Of a stretch of 64,000 bases of DNA, positions 32,433 to 43,690 are shown in pieces. The stretch's first letter is position 1; each line of letters begins with the position of its first letter. The translations under genes and the position numbers were made by a program. The DNA comes from Piezodorus guildinii (taxonomy: Eukaryota; Arthropoda; Insecta; Hemiptera; Pentatomidae). The notes beneath the pieces were generated by a model. The model was not told where the DNA came from. It ran no database searches and was given only the letters and a program-made list of their open reading frames with translations. The stretch lies in the NCBI GenBank assembly GCA_023052935.1, contig CM041297.1:46376417-46440416 (forward strand), read 5' to 3'.

Positions 32433-33026
32433 ATATTATATATATAGTAAGGGGAAGTATTGCAATCGTGAAAATTTTCTAATTCTAGTTTTCAACGGAA
32501 ATACACCTTTTAGGGGATCCTGAGTCCAAATAACCAAGTCCCGCAAAAAGATCTGTGTGTGTGGTAACTCCCGGGCGGAAACGGTAAGTCCTATGAAACT
32601 GAAATTTCATATTTAAGACAACTATACGCCCGAGACGTTACAAAACCTTTTTCATCAAAATGAGCTTACCAGAAGAGCCACTTTATACCAAGCATTTAGC
32701 ACCTTTTTTCGATTTTCTCGAAATCGGTTCCGATGATTTTGATTAAACTCGCTGTATCGATGTAAAATTTAATGGGCTTTAATATTATATAGGTTTCATT
32801 CGGATTAAAATGATCTGACAGGGCTTAAACGCCGATATTTTAAACTTTCTTTCTCTAAAGTACCTTTAATTTTTTTTGATTCTATAAAAATGACTTTATT
32901 ATCTTGTTACCACTGATGAAAAACAGGTAAATTTATAAATTGAGTGAATTCGATTCCCAACTAAAGGAGAAAACTGAAAAAATATATTTTTAATGCAATT
33001 TTTTGTTTATGAACATAAGAACAGTA

Positions 33027-33030
<4 letters not shown>
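32433..33030 (+). repeat. Family Z copy, left part (split by LINE copy A)
   Basis: Starts TATATAGTAAGGGGAAGTAT and includes CCCGCAAAAAGATCTGTGTG and CAGAAGAGCCACTTTATACC. It stops at CAGTAATAT (33022-33030), which is repeated at 37622-37630 after the LINE. Confidence 0.8.
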
Positions 33031-33062
<32 letters not shown>

Positions 33063-33310
33063 TCATTGAGCAATATTACAATCTGTCCAATTCAGGACAT
33101 TTTTAATAGTGATAACGTACAACATTCATACTACATTCACACGATATATACAAAACTATAAATTTATATAATAATAATAATAAAATATACATATATACAA
33201 AATAAAATCAATAAAAATATATACAATAGTCACTCATACCTATATACAATTCACAAGCATACAGCACGTGAGTGGAGAATCTAGCCAATGCTAGAACTCC
33301 AATATACATG

Positions 33311-35981
33311 TTATAAGAGGTCACGAGGCCACTGCCGTTTCAACCTTCTAGGTGGGTTGTATGGATGGGTGGGGCTGGATAGGGATTGAGCTAGAGGATT
33401 AGGATGATGAATGAGATTCTGGTGGAATTTGGAAAATTTGGATGGAATCAGGTCTGAAATAAAAGGAACATTAAGGTCGTGGTGCAAGGTATAGTTGGAA
33501 ACATAATAAGGAGCATTTACTATTGTACGGAGGACTTTGGATTGAAAGGATTGAATGCGTTTGATGTTAGTACGTTTAGCTGTCCCCCACAGTTCAAGTC
33601 CGTAGGTCCAGATGGGCTTCAGTATTGTCCTGTAGATTAATAATTTGTTGTCAACTGTAAGTTCAGATTTTCTGTTGAGTAGTCGGTATAACTGTCCGAA
33701 TCGTCGGTTGAGTTCTTGTCTTTTAAGTCTTGTATGTGGGTTCCAAGTCAATCTTTTGTCTAATAGTAAGCCAAGATACCGGACTGTATCTGAAGGAGGA
33801 ATTGGAATGGAATTGAAGTAAACTGGCGGACAGGAGTTTCGTCGAAGAGTGAAGGTTACGTGTTTGCATTTGGCTTCGTTCACCTTAATGCGCCAAGCAT
33901 TACACCAGTCTTCGATAAGAGAAAGGTGTCTTTGCAGGTTTAAGGATGCTGTTTCAGGATTGGAACTGGATGATAGGATGGCGGTGTCGTCTGCAAAAGT
34001 TGCCAGAAAGGTATCAGGATGTGTAGGAATATCAGCAGTGTAAAGGATGTAGAGGACGGGTCCCAAGACGCTGCCTTGAGGAACACCGGCCTCAACGGGA
34101 TAAAGGTTAGAAAATTCTACACCACAGCGAACGCGGAAGGAACGGTTTGAGAGATAGGATCGGAGAATGAGGTATAGAGACTGGGGTAAATGGGTTTTCA
34201 GCTTGAAGAGTAATCCAGTGTGCCATACCCGGTCAAAAGCTTGCGCAATGTCCAGAAACGCACCAGAACAATACTCTTTGCATTCAAGAGCTGAGGAAAT
34301 ATGGTCTACAACTCGGAGCCCCTGTTGAACTGTGGAATGCTGAGGACGGAATCCAAACTGATGGGAAGGAAGATTTTGAGATTCTAATATGGGTAGGATA
34401 CGTTTAAGAAGAAGCCTTTCGAAGATTTTTGAGAGGATGGGGAGTAGACTAATAGGCCTGTAGGATGAAGTGTTGTTGGAAGGTTTGCCTGGTTTTAGAA
34501 AAAGTATGATAGTGGAATGTTTCCATAACAGAGGAAAATAGGTGGTGCGTAGGATGCAGTTGTAAATATAAGTAAGGAATATAATAGCTTTCTGCGGAAG
34601 TTGTCGAAGGATCTGGGGAGTAAGGAGATCGTGTCCAGGAGATTTACGGAGGGTAAGTTTTTGGAGAAGATATTTGACCTCAGAGGGATTAATAGCTTTA
34701 GGAGGTAGGGAAAGTGGAATTGGTGACATAAGAAAGTCTTGCACTGTTGCGGTGTGATTGGCGTGGGATTCCGGGTGAGGAGTGAAAACTTTGGAGAGGT
34801 GTGTGGCGAATTCCTCGGCTTTATCTTCATCAGACGCAGCCCAGGAGTCATCACCACGTCGGAGAGGATGGGAAACTTGATGGTATTTTAGGATCTTTTT
34901 CGTGACATTCCACAGGGAATTATCACGAGCTGATAGAGAGGAGAGGTAGGAATTGAAGGACTGGGAACGGAAGGTCGCCAACTCCCTCTTCAATTGTCTA
35001 CAATAGAAGTTATAGGAGCGGCGATCTGTTGGGTGTCGTGTGCGCTGCCATAGTGATCTTGCTCGGCGTTTGGTATGGATGAGGTCTATAATATGTTGTG
35101 GAAAATGATTTTGGTGAGGATTTATATTGGGGTGTTTAGGAGAGGAGGCAGTCCAGACAGCTTGTTGGATGGCGGTGGTAAAGGAATAGACGGAATTATC
35201 TAGGTCATCTGGGGTTTTGAGGGTTACTCTGAGGTCAATATTATCGGTCAGGATTTGGCGGAAAAGGTTCCAGTTGACAGGGCCTCGGATGAATGATGGT
35301 GGAATGGGTTTTGGAATTGGAGTGAGAGATACTTTTAGGATCAGTGGACTATGGTCTGAGGATAGTTCATCAAGGCGAGTTACAGAAAAGTTGAGGGAGC
35401 CTAATCCGCTGTGGATAAAGAAGTCGAGGATGTCAGGATTGCGGTTAGGATCGGTTGGCCAGTAGGTAGGGGAGTCAGGAGGCAGGATATTAAAATTTCG
35501 GGAATTGAGTGCAGACAGCAAATTTCGTCCCCGAGAATTCGTGGTTCTGGAACCCCACTGCTGATGCTTGGCGTTTAAGTCTGCACCCAGAATGAAACGA
35601 TTTCCTAAGGAATCCAGGAAGGATACAAATTCGGAATTGGAAATGGAATGTTTAGGAGGGCAGTATGCAGATGTGAGGGTTACCGGAAAGGAAAAAGTCT
35701 TGATTACTATGGCTGTGGCTTGTGGAAAGTGGGAGTAAATGATGAGAGAGGGATTGGTGGACAATGATAGCAGAACCGGCATGGGCTTTGCCGTCTGGGT
35801 GGTCAGTACGGTATGTGATGTATTGCGGTATTTTGAAGTACTGTTTAGTCGTTAGTCTTGTTTCAGTTATAAGTGCAACATCGATTGTTTTGTCTTGCAA
35901 CAATGCTGTCAGTTCGTCAGTATGATTTCTAACACCATTCGCATTCCAAAGGAGAATGGATAAGGAGTTAGGTGAATTCAT
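33311..35981 (-). pseudogene. Jockey ORF2 (endonuclease-reverse transcriptase), disrupted in copy A
   Basis: The protein matches ORF2 of copy B throughout but is split into two overlapping frames. The first starts at 35981 (MNSPNSLSILLWNANG) and runs out of frame near 35710. The second covers the rest to the stop at 33311. Compared with copy B, 14 bases net are missing around 35715-35725, where copy B encodes a PTYDFLQ stretch. The endonuclease is therefore interrupted between its ITET and GADLNA motifs. The RT domain with AGVPQGSVLGP and FADD is intact. Without a frameshift-tolerant mechanism this copy cannot make a full ORF2 protein. Confidence 0.9.
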
Positions 35982-37298
35982 TTAAGGATTTTTCAAGGCA
36001 GGGATTAGATTTGATACTAGATTTGTAAGGAGTGATATAAGCGGCATAACAAGAGATTTGATTTCGGAGATGAACGATGTCATTAGACTGGTAAGATCTG
36101 TGACGTTTGATGGTGGAGGGATATGAGAAATTTGATGTTGAGGAGTTTTTTGAAGATTAGGTAAACTTTGAGGGATAGATTGTTGTACAATAGATTGAGA
36201 AAGTTGAGGAAAAAGTTGTTCCGGCAGTGCCTCGACTTCATGATTCTGGTTTCCACCTCCAAGCAAGTGGGCAAATGATACGTTAGAATTTACAAGTTTA
36301 GATGGTTCTCTTCTGCTTCTGGTTGGTACAGCTGTTTCATTCGGATCCTGAGGTTTTTGGTATCTGGTTCTGAGTTTCTTGTAGATTTCACATCCCTTGT
36401 AGTTAGCCGGGTGGTCCTTGAGGCACAGAGCACATACAGCGGGTGTAGATCTTGATCTTGTACATTCTTCGGTTTTATGCTGTTCACCGCATTTCACACA
36501 GCGTGGTATGTGATGGCAATAACTTTTGGTATGACCATATGCCTGACAGTTATGACACTGAACTATTTCCCTCTTTGTGTAAGGTTTTTCAACTTTTACA
36601 CGGGTATAGTACAGTCTACTGAGGTCATAGATTTTTTCGACTCCTGCTGATGGTTCCAAGTCCACGAAGAATAGAGGCAGTGGACTTTTATCTTTTAGAA
36701 CGTTGGTGACTTGCCTCACTTGGAATCCTAATTCTGTCAGTTCTTCTTTGATAGCTTCAACGGGTGTTGAGGAATGTAGGTTTCTGATTACGACCCTTAA
36801 TGCTCTCTCCTGGCGCAGCTGATAAGTATGAAAGTCAGCTTTGGTCTCAGTCAGATATTTTACAATCTTTCTGTAGGTTTCAGCAGTAGTCGGAGATATT
36901 TTAGTATCATTGGTTCTACTTATACAATAATAACTATCAGGATCAGTTACTTTGTTTAAATGCGCACACATCAGTTTAAAATTTTTAATATTTTTAACAA
37001 ATATTGGTGGAGGTAGTGGTTCCCTGGGTATAGGAGAAGATTCCATGGTTTCTTTTTCATTTTGGAGGATCTCAAATGGATTCGGTGTAAAAAACGGGGA
37101 TTCATCAGTTATTCCTTGTGATGATGTGCTGGGCTGTGGTTCAGATCCTAATGAGGTAGCCGACGCGGTCGCTGGTGGAATTATTTTTTTATTTTGTTCA
37201 CGGCGGGGTCTCTGTTTTGTAGGAGACGAGTTAGAACCTGCAGATCTAGATCTTTTACTTGCAGACTTTGAGGACATGACTTGATGAAAATATCTCAT
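35982..37298 (-). CDS. Jockey ORF1 gag-like nucleic-acid-binding protein, copy A
   Basis: The protein is 438 residues. A basic, serine-rich N-terminus (SKSASKRSRSAG) is followed by a proline-rich linker, then a PRE_C2HC-like region (about residues 155-215, with HTYQLRQERALRVVIRNLH). Three zinc knuckles come next: CHNCQAYGHTKSYC (248-261), a CVKC-H-C knuckle (267-279) and a CALCLKDH-C knuckle (289-303). A glutamine-rich stretch and a hydrophobic C-terminus close it. Such proteins coat LINE RNA to form the particle used for retrotransposition. The first ATG gives MRYFHQVM; the second in-frame ATG seven codons later (MSSKSASK) is an equally likely start. ORF1 ends in TAA directly before the ORF2 ATG. 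Confidence 0.85.
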   Translation of the reverse strand: MRYFHQVMSSKSASKRSRSAGSNSSPTKQRPRREQNKKIIPPATASATSLGSEPQPSTSSQGITDESPFFTPNPFEILQNEKETMESSPIPREPLPPPIFVKNIKNFKLMCAHLNKVTDPDSYYCISRTNDTKISPTTAETYRKIVKYLTETKADFHTYQLRQERALRVVIRNLHSSTPVEAIKEELTELGFQVRQVTNVLKDKSPLPLFFVDLEPSAGVEKIYDLSRLYYTRVKVEKPYTKREIVQCHNCQAYGHTKSYCHHIPRCVKCGEQHKTEECTRSRSTPAVCALCLKDHPANYKGCEIYKKLRTRYQKPQDPNETAVPTRSRREPSKLVNSNVSFAHLLGGGNQNHEVEALPEQLFPQLSQSIVQQSIPQSLPNLQKTPQHQISHIPPPSNVTDLTSLMTSFISEIKSLVMPLISLLTNLVSNLIPALKNP

Positions 37299-37621
37299 TG
37301 ATTAAGAAAATAATAATAATATATAAATAATGAGATAAGAATTAAAGATAAAAGAAAGATAAGTTAACGAAAAGCAAGCCCGAGCTTGCCGAGCTAGCGG
37401 CAATCAGCTGATCAGTGACCCTCCTTTCACTTTTTCGTGATTGTACAAAGTAAATTATAACTTTGCTTACCGAAATTTCTCCAATATTCACTGCCGTAGT
37501 ATTCCTGAGGTCTAGTGATGTTCTCCAGACTGAATTCAAGCGAATTCCTACTGAAAAAAAGCAAAAATCTGAGAGACGATGTAACGTATGACTGTTATCA
37601 TCGAGCGCATCAGCTGATCGT
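37299..37621 (-). promoter_or_regulatory. Jockey 5' UTR with repeated ATCAGCTGAT
   Basis: The palindrome ATCAGCTGAT, with a central CAGCTG E-box, lies at the extreme 5' end (37609-37618) and again about 200 bases inside (37403-37412). Jockey elements use internal promoters in this region. The link between the palindrome and promoter function is inference. Confidence 0.4.
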
Positions 37622-37920
37622 CAGTAATATAAATGTACGATATACCGTTGGAAAGCTAGAGATTTTAGAAAAAATATCTCATACACAAGCTTTTAAAAGT
37701 TAGTAGAGAGTGATGAAAACCCGATAAAATTAAGTGATTATTTTAGATGATAATGTAATAGATTTTTATAATAAAACACATGTTTCTAAATAAATTCCAT
37801 TTAATTAATTCTTTAATGGTTTTACTCATTTTTATCTCTAGCTGTATTTTAAATTCTTTAATTGATTCTAAAAACGGAGGTAAGTGAAAGCCGTGTGTTG
37901 CCCGCACCAGATTTTTTTAT
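37622..37920 (+). repeat. Family Z copy, right part
   Basis: Continues after the LINE with TATACCGTTGGAAAGCTAGA and ends GTGTTGCCCGCACCAGATTT, completing the Z copy that began at 32433. Confidence 0.8.
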
Positions 37921-37934
37921 GATTCTTTTGTTTT

Positions 37935-38395
37935 TTATAAGAACAATAATAAGATAGATAATATAATAACAAAAATATTATCTAATACAGGGAATTGTGA
38001 AAATTAATGGAGGGTGATGAAAAGCCGATGAAACTAACTGATTGTTGTTGATAAAAATATAATACATTATATAATAATATTTAATTTAAATATTACTGAA
38101 ATTCAATTTAATTAATTATTTATGTTTAAAAATTCTTAAATTCACAATTTAACAACGGAGGTAAGCCAAAGTCGTGTGTCGTGTGCACCAGATTTTTTTA
38201 AAAGACTTCTCGTTTTTGAGCTAGGCTAGACTTATTACACACACATAAACATACCATTTTGCAAAATGTTTTATTGGATCAGAGGATCTTAAAACGTGTA
38301 TTTCTGCTAAAAAACCGTGATTTGAAAATTCTCACGAACGCAATACTCCCCTTTACTATAAATTCAGACAGAGGTAAGTGAAAGTAAGAGCTATA
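37935..38395. repeat. Two opposed family Z pieces
   Basis: 37935-38210 is a plus-strand second half of Z (ends CGTGTGCACCAGATTTTTTT). 38260-38370 is the first half in the opposite direction (CTTATTACACACACATAAAC to ATACTCCCCTTTACTAT). The arrangement suggests nested or rearranged Z copies. Confidence 0.55.
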
Positions 38396-39085
38396 AATAA
38401 GGTATTCCACCTTCAATAGCTGAGATAACCTATAAATACGAAAGTTCTATCGACCTAGTTCTAAACCTGTTGAGGGATGGAAGAGCGTTGGTATGACATC
38501 GGAAGCCAACCAAGTACCTCTCGGATCCTATAGTTCCACCTCTGACCTTATTCCCTCGCCCCGGGGTGCATTCCGGGGTCAATTCCTTCGTCTATTTTTA
38601 GACACGTCGCGGACATTATAAGTTTTCAGGAATAGGGTGATTCAGGCAGTTGTTTCAGTTTTAACCTTAGCAGTCAAGGAATTCCTTTGTTGCCTTCATT
38701 ATTTTTATTTGGACCCGGCTATTAGTAAAGGCTCGGACTATTTCATGTACATCTAATTGTTTTGCCTTGGCAAAGTACCAATGATTTGGATAGGAAGTCA
38801 CTCTGTTGAACAAAATAATCGTGCTGATGTGCCATCTTATATTTAGCGAATTGTAAAATCAACCTTTTAATTAATCGACTGTGATACTTCACACAATTTC
38901 AGAGCTTTGATAAATGAAATGTTCATCTAAGTTAAAGCTATTAATATATTTTTTCGAGTAATTGTATTTATTAGAAAGAAAAAAAAAAAAACTTGAGAAG
39001 CTCTGCCCGGTTTTCTAATCAATATTTGAGTACCTACTTTTAGATGAACTTTTAGACTTATGAGCTGACATACTGCTATAATATT
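38396..39085. other. Unassigned; GC-richer part at 38455-38620
   Basis: A block around CCTCGCCCCGGGGTGCATTC is unlike its AT-rich neighbours. I do not recognise it. Confidence 0.35.
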
Positions 39086-39368
39086 TTTTTTCGGTTGGCG
39101 CGACAGGCCTTGGAGGCCCTTGGCCGCGCGGTATGGTTTATATTCCATACCGCTATACTCGATGATATTTTTAGGGTAGGGCCATCACTCCCTACGCCTG
39201 TTTTCGTAGGTAGCTATCAATTAGCTGACGGGTCCTACAAACACGGGGGAGATTGTGAGTAAATCCCCATTTATTAGTATGTTGAAAAAGGGCTCCTGGG
39301 ACTGGGATTCGAACTCACAACTTCAGCGTGGCAGGCTAGCGCGCTAACCACTCAGCGACGGGCTCCCC
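39086..39368 (-). mobile_element. SINE-A copy with target-site duplication
   Basis: Reverse orientation: GGCGCGACAGGCCTTGGAGG at the left and GGATTCGAACTCACAACTTC (box B) and ACCACTCAGCGACGGGCTCC (box A, end) at the right. The 9-mer GCTATAATA occurs at 39074-39082 and 39369-39377. Confidence 0.8.
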
Positions 39369-39439
39369 GCTATAATAATATAATAGCTAATTATCCTGCC
39401 TTAGCCGGAATCGAACTATTACTTGAAGCTCAATACTAA

Positions 39440-39580
39440 TAGCCACGGCTGTGGTGTAGCAGCTAGCCTTCAGACCCTAGATCGCGGGTTAAAACCCAGC
39501 AGATAGGCCTACGATTTTTTAAATGGAGTTAAAAATACTTCAGAAGTATTATTCAACCTGGATAGGAAAAGGGCCTAACG
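39440..39580 (+). mobile_element. SINE-B, degenerate
   Basis: A tRNA-like head (GGTGTAGCAGCTAGCCTTCA, GCGGGTTAAAACCCAGC) and CTACGATTTTTTAAATGGAG, then a truncated end (CCTGGATAGGAAAAGGG). Confidence 0.5.
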
Positions 39581-41003
39581 GAATAAGCATGTAAAACACC
39601 CACGCATATCAGCACCTTATACCATTCATTCACGCCTATGATAAACTACCTTTAGCTAATTAATAATTGGTTTTAGAGGGACATTATGGAGAAAAAAATT
39701 CCCCTGAACGGCTCAACCGAATTTCACGATAAAAAATATATGCTAAGGGTTTTTAAAGAATTTTCTTCAACGATACAAACTATCAGTTTTTTTCTTTGGA
39801 GGGTCTCTCAACATATATTTTTTTCAGTCACATCGCATGTGTACCCCATGATCGAACATCTCGACCAATTATAATGAAAAATAAATATGTTAAGGTTAAT
39901 AAGACCCGTTCCTGTGCATTATGTGTGTGCACGTATGTATTTATAAAAGCATATACGTGCATGAATGTTTTCAACATGAGTACACTTGCGATGTTATTGA
40001 AAAAAAAAATGTTGTTAGGGCCGCTCCAATTTAAAAAAAAACAAGCAAACATATTAGGTGTCCTAATCAAATATACAAAAAAAAAATTGTTTCGTATATT
40101 TTTTGTACTTTTTTTTTTTTAATTTAAATAATATTTTCTGAAACTCTTTAGTAAAACTCCCAATTTAACCAATTTTTTTGTGAAATTAGGTTAAGCCGTT
40201 TAGGAGAAGCAATAAACTTTTGTTTCTTCTTTTCCTCTCCATAACTTTCCTCTAATAGCGATTAAGGGATCAAATATTTGCGAAAGGTGAATAATAGTAT
40301 ACATTTATTGCTGATATGCGTGGGGACAAATTCCACATGCTTATTCTGCTAGGGCCTTAAGGACTCCAGTATCTTCCGAATATGTTAGCATAAAGTGATG
40401 TTAAATGAATAGAATTATTTAGCAGATAATAATCTTTAATTATCACTTTTGTTGTAGAGTAGTTTGGTAAGGTACAAAATGGAAAGTATAAGATGATTAG
40501 ACTGGAAGAGGGGACAATACAAAGTTAGCTAAAGGGCGAGGTGCTTGAGCTTGAATTAGCTCTCGAGGAAGAGTCATTAGGGACAAAGTAGCCGGAGTTG
40601 AACACTAAACGACCTAGCCATTGTACAGGCCAAATTGTACATGCCTTTTGTATTTGCGTCCCGTTGTGTGACCCTTTTCTACCGTCCTGTAGGTCCGGTG
40701 GCCCGGGTTTGTACAGCAGAACGGTCAGGAGGTGTCGTCCCATTCATGATTATGTGCTATTACAATCCTGTAAATTAGCCAGAAATCTTTTCTAATATTT
40801 ACAATAAAATACTAACGTAAATTATAATTTAGTCATTTTTTTAATTAATATACTTGATATGGAATTTATTATAATCAACCAACAAATTACCGTTGTTTGT
40901 CTACTTCTAAAAATTTAAGATAGTATATTTAAACAACCTGGTACGGAGAACACAGGATTTTTACTTACCTTGGTTAAAATCAATTTAAGAACTATTAAAT
41001 GAA
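39581..41003. other. Mostly unassigned; SINE-B tail remnant at 40350-40412
   Basis: GGACTCCAGTATCTTCCGAA and AGCATAAAGTGATGTTAAAT look like a SINE-B tail. A GC-richer block at 40520-40745 has short frames on both strands (a 72-codon minus frame and a 65-codon plus frame) without known similarity. The rest is AT-rich. Confidence 0.35.
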
Positions 41004-41004
41004 G

Positions 41005-41062
41005 TTTTTTTATTGAAATTTACAGCTGTATTAGTTAATACATCAAGTAAATTAGCTGATAT
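41005..41062 (-). mobile_element. Jockey-B LINE 3' end
   Basis: TATTGAAATTTACAGCTGTA and the following TACATCAAGTAAATTAGCTG are the Jockey-B 3' end. The mariner lies immediately to its right. Confidence 0.6.
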
Positions 41063-41142
41063 TATTAGGTTGTGTCACATGAAATGTCCGTTTTCAAGGT
41101 AAAAGATTTTTATTAAAAATACGATATGAAAACAAGATAATT

Positions 41143-41460
41143 TTATTCGAAGTATTTACATTCTTTTTCTACACATTTTTCCCAACGTGTCACCAACTTT
41201 TTTATCTCCCAACTGAAAAACTTTGAGCTTTGAAGTAAAACAAAATCTGAAAACGCACTTTTCACTTGATCATCATTTTCAAAAAGTTTTCCTTTGACGA
41301 AGTTGTCTAAATTCCTGAACAGGTGGTAATCAGTTGGAGACAAGTCGGGAGAACATGGTGGGTGCAGAAGAACTTCGTAGCTCAGTTCTTTCAATTTTTG
41401 CACGGTATGTTTTGAAACATGGGGTCTAGCGTTGTCGTGTAAGAGTATGAGGTACCCATG
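41143..41460 (-). pseudogene. mariner transposase C-terminal part
   Basis: LLHDNARPHVSKHTVQKL is followed by ELSYEVLLHPPCSPDLSPTD and YHLFRNLDNFVKGKLFENDD. The HDNARPH and HPPxSPDLxPxDYHLF blocks identify a mariner transposase. The last catalytic aspartates belong to this half. The frame to the stop at 41143 is open. Confidence 0.8.
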
Positions 41461-41611
41461 TATCGAGCTTTTTTACTTTCCCAATACACTTTAAATTCCT
41501 GGAAACGGTAGATGCACTTGCATTTAGTTGTGCTGAGAGTCATTTAACTGTTTGGTAAGGGTTTCCTTCTACTGTATGTTTGAGGATATCTTTGTCTATT
41601 ACGGACGGAGG

Positions 41612-41803
41612 TCATCCTCGGGGCAAGTTTTCCAAGTCAGTATTCTCAGCTGAAAACTTAGCAAACCAACGGCGAATGGCCTGTTCATTAACACTCCCTT
41701 CCCCAAACGCCTTGCAAATATTTCTAGCGGCCTCAGCTGCTGAATGGCCGAGTTTAAACTCGTACAAAAATATTACTAAAAAATCGCGTGTTTCCATGTT
41801 CAT
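41612..41803 (-). pseudogene. mariner transposase N-terminal helix-turn-helix part
   Basis: LVIFLYEFKLGHSAAEAARN, then KAFGEGSVNEQAIRRWFAKF and LENLPRG are the DNA-binding N-terminus of mariner transposases, ending at the usual R-G linker. It is read in the same direction as the C-terminal part but is separated from it by a deletion and frame change. Confidence 0.8.
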
Positions 41804-42012
41804 ATCTGGAGGTATACTAAAAAGTGGGTAATTGATTGGGAAGCTAATGTTTATAATACAAAGGTAGAGGATTAGTAACTGCGCATTCTTAATTATGTAA
41901 ACATTCAGAAGAAAACAACAGAGACCTGCAAAATCCTTTATGTATTTCAGAAACTATAAAAACGGACATTTCATGTGAAACAACCCAATACACCAAGTAC
42001 GTGTAAATTAGC

Positions 42013-42350
<338 letters not shown>

Positions 42351-42454
42351 AGAGTAAGTAGAAAAGAGTTAAACAAATTATATTAAGTTCCGTTAAAAGC
42401 ATGTTCCGTCTAAAATATGTTTTAGATTTAATAATATAACCATATAAAATTCTA

Positions 42455-42785
42455 ATAAAATAATCACTTGACTGTATACCCTATTCGTCACTTTACATTT
42501 CCATCCACAACTTCGTGTAAAAGATCAAACTTTTTCTCAAACCTACAGCTTGCCAATGGTAAATCATACCGTATTTATATTATTATGTTATAACATATTT
42601 TTGCTCTATTCTGTTTTAGTAAGATATCAAATTCGTTCAAATTGTATATTTAGCGGCTTTGTGTCAATGCTAATAAGATTGTATACTTATTTTTTCGAAT
42701 CTATAAAATTAAAGGTACTTTCGAGAAGAAAAAAAAAAAAAAAATTAAGCACTGCCAGACTATTTCAGTCGGAATGGACAGATTA
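42455..42785 (-). repeat. Family Z fragment
   Basis: CAAACCTACAGCTTGCCAAT (the GCTTTCCAACGG site), TAGTAAGATATCAAATTCGT and TAAAATTAAAGGTACTTTCG follow the Z order in reverse. The ends are lost. Confidence 0.55.
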
Positions 42786-43140
42786 GAAATATAAGACTCC
42801 TACTTAACAAACGTATACGATGAAATCCTCAAACAAGACTGAAACGACAAAAAACTGCTCGCCGTATTTTATCATTCAACACTTCCTAAACAGATGGTCT
42901 AATTTAAATCAACGACTATCAAGGGCCGTCTACATAAACATTAAAAGGGCAATCTGTACTTACGGATTTGAGCTTTGTGGCAATACTAAACCATCGAATT
43001 CTTCCATTATCTAGTCCTTGCAATAAAAATCCTTCGTAGAATCCTTAACGCTCCTTTTTATGGAACTATATAGACTATTTGAACTATAACAGAAAACTAT
43101 ATTATGAATTTTTTACCATCACTTTAAATATTGTATCCCA
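42786..43140 (+). pseudogene. Jockey-B LINE C-terminal region, decayed
   Basis: Segments equal to RLKRQKTARRILSFNT, RAICTYGFELCGNTKPSNSS and ILNAPF occur in changing frames. It stands next to a second, separate copy that begins at 43145. Confidence 0.6.
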
Positions 43141-43144
43141 AATA

Positions 43145-43690
43145 AGAAATGCGCCGTAAACCTAAGACATCCTGCCCTACAGTACCCCTCATTAGCACTC
43201 CGCTTGTACCGGTTGAACAGATCCGATATCTAGAACTCCACATTGACAAACGTCTTACTTGGAACCCTGATACAAGACTGAAACGACAAGAAACTTCCCG
43301 ACGTTTTCGACTACTTCAACACTTAGTGGACAAACGCCTCAAACCTTCCGCCTAACTTTCAAAGGCTCATCTACATGACTATCATAAGACCTAGATGGAT
43401 TTAGGGAGCTTTAGGGCTCTATTAAACCAACAAACTCTTTAAGTGCCCAAAATCCTTTTCTAAATGCTCAAAGCTCCTTACTGTGCCATGAATAAACCTA
43501 TCCATAAAGACCTTAATGTTCTATATGTTGCTGATTTGTACCGAACCAGCAACCATTCCTTTCATGACTAACCCCATCCACACCCTAACCCACTAGTTTC
43601 GATCCTTTCTCCCCCTACAATTTCTGATAATTCTCAAAAAGGTCTGAAAAGTAGATGGCCGCGAAACCTTCTGGTTCAGGTGTGCTTACC
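43145..43690 (+). pseudogene. Jockey-B LINE C-terminal region, second decayed copy
   Basis: An open stretch gives MRRKPKTSCPTVPLISTPLV and RYLELHIDKRLTWNPDTRLK, matching the YLGLHLDKRLTWNPHTRLKR text of the copy at 47794-48375. Later parts continue in other frames to KRSRWPRNLL-like text near 43660. Stops interrupt it. Confidence 0.65.

Larger units (their letters stand above)
33031..37621 (-). mobile_element. Full-length Jockey-clade LINE, copy A
   Basis: The poly(A) tail (T run 33031-33060 on the plus strand) and the 5' end near 37618 enclose a 3' UTR, ORF2, ORF1 and a 5' UTR. The 9-mer CAGTAATAT flanks both sides, a target-site duplication in family Z. Two or three extra bases between the 5' end and the duplication look non-templated. 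It is nearly identical to copy B at 52428-57037, so both moved recently. This copy has a broken ORF2. Confidence 0.9.
41065..41988 (-). mobile_element. Internally deleted mariner transposon
   Basis: Inverted terminal repeats TTAGGTTGTGTCACATGAAA at the left and the reverse complement TTGGGTTGTTTCACATGAAA at the right are each flanked by TA, the mariner target duplication. The length of 924 bases is below the usual 1.3 kb, and the coding pieces inside lack the central catalytic region. The terminal repeats are 5' and 3' complete, so it could still be mobilised by a transposase supplied elsewhere. Confidence 0.85.

Noticed and set aside
36952..37284. Plus-strand frames inside the LINEs (also 34495 minus, 35217, 53899 minus, 54621, 56370)
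   Set aside because: They are shadows of ORF1 and ORF2 in other frames, without independent protein features.
40520..40795. Overlapping plus and minus frames of 65-72 codons
   Set aside because: GC-richer but with no known protein pattern, splice context or repeat copy. Not supported as a gene.
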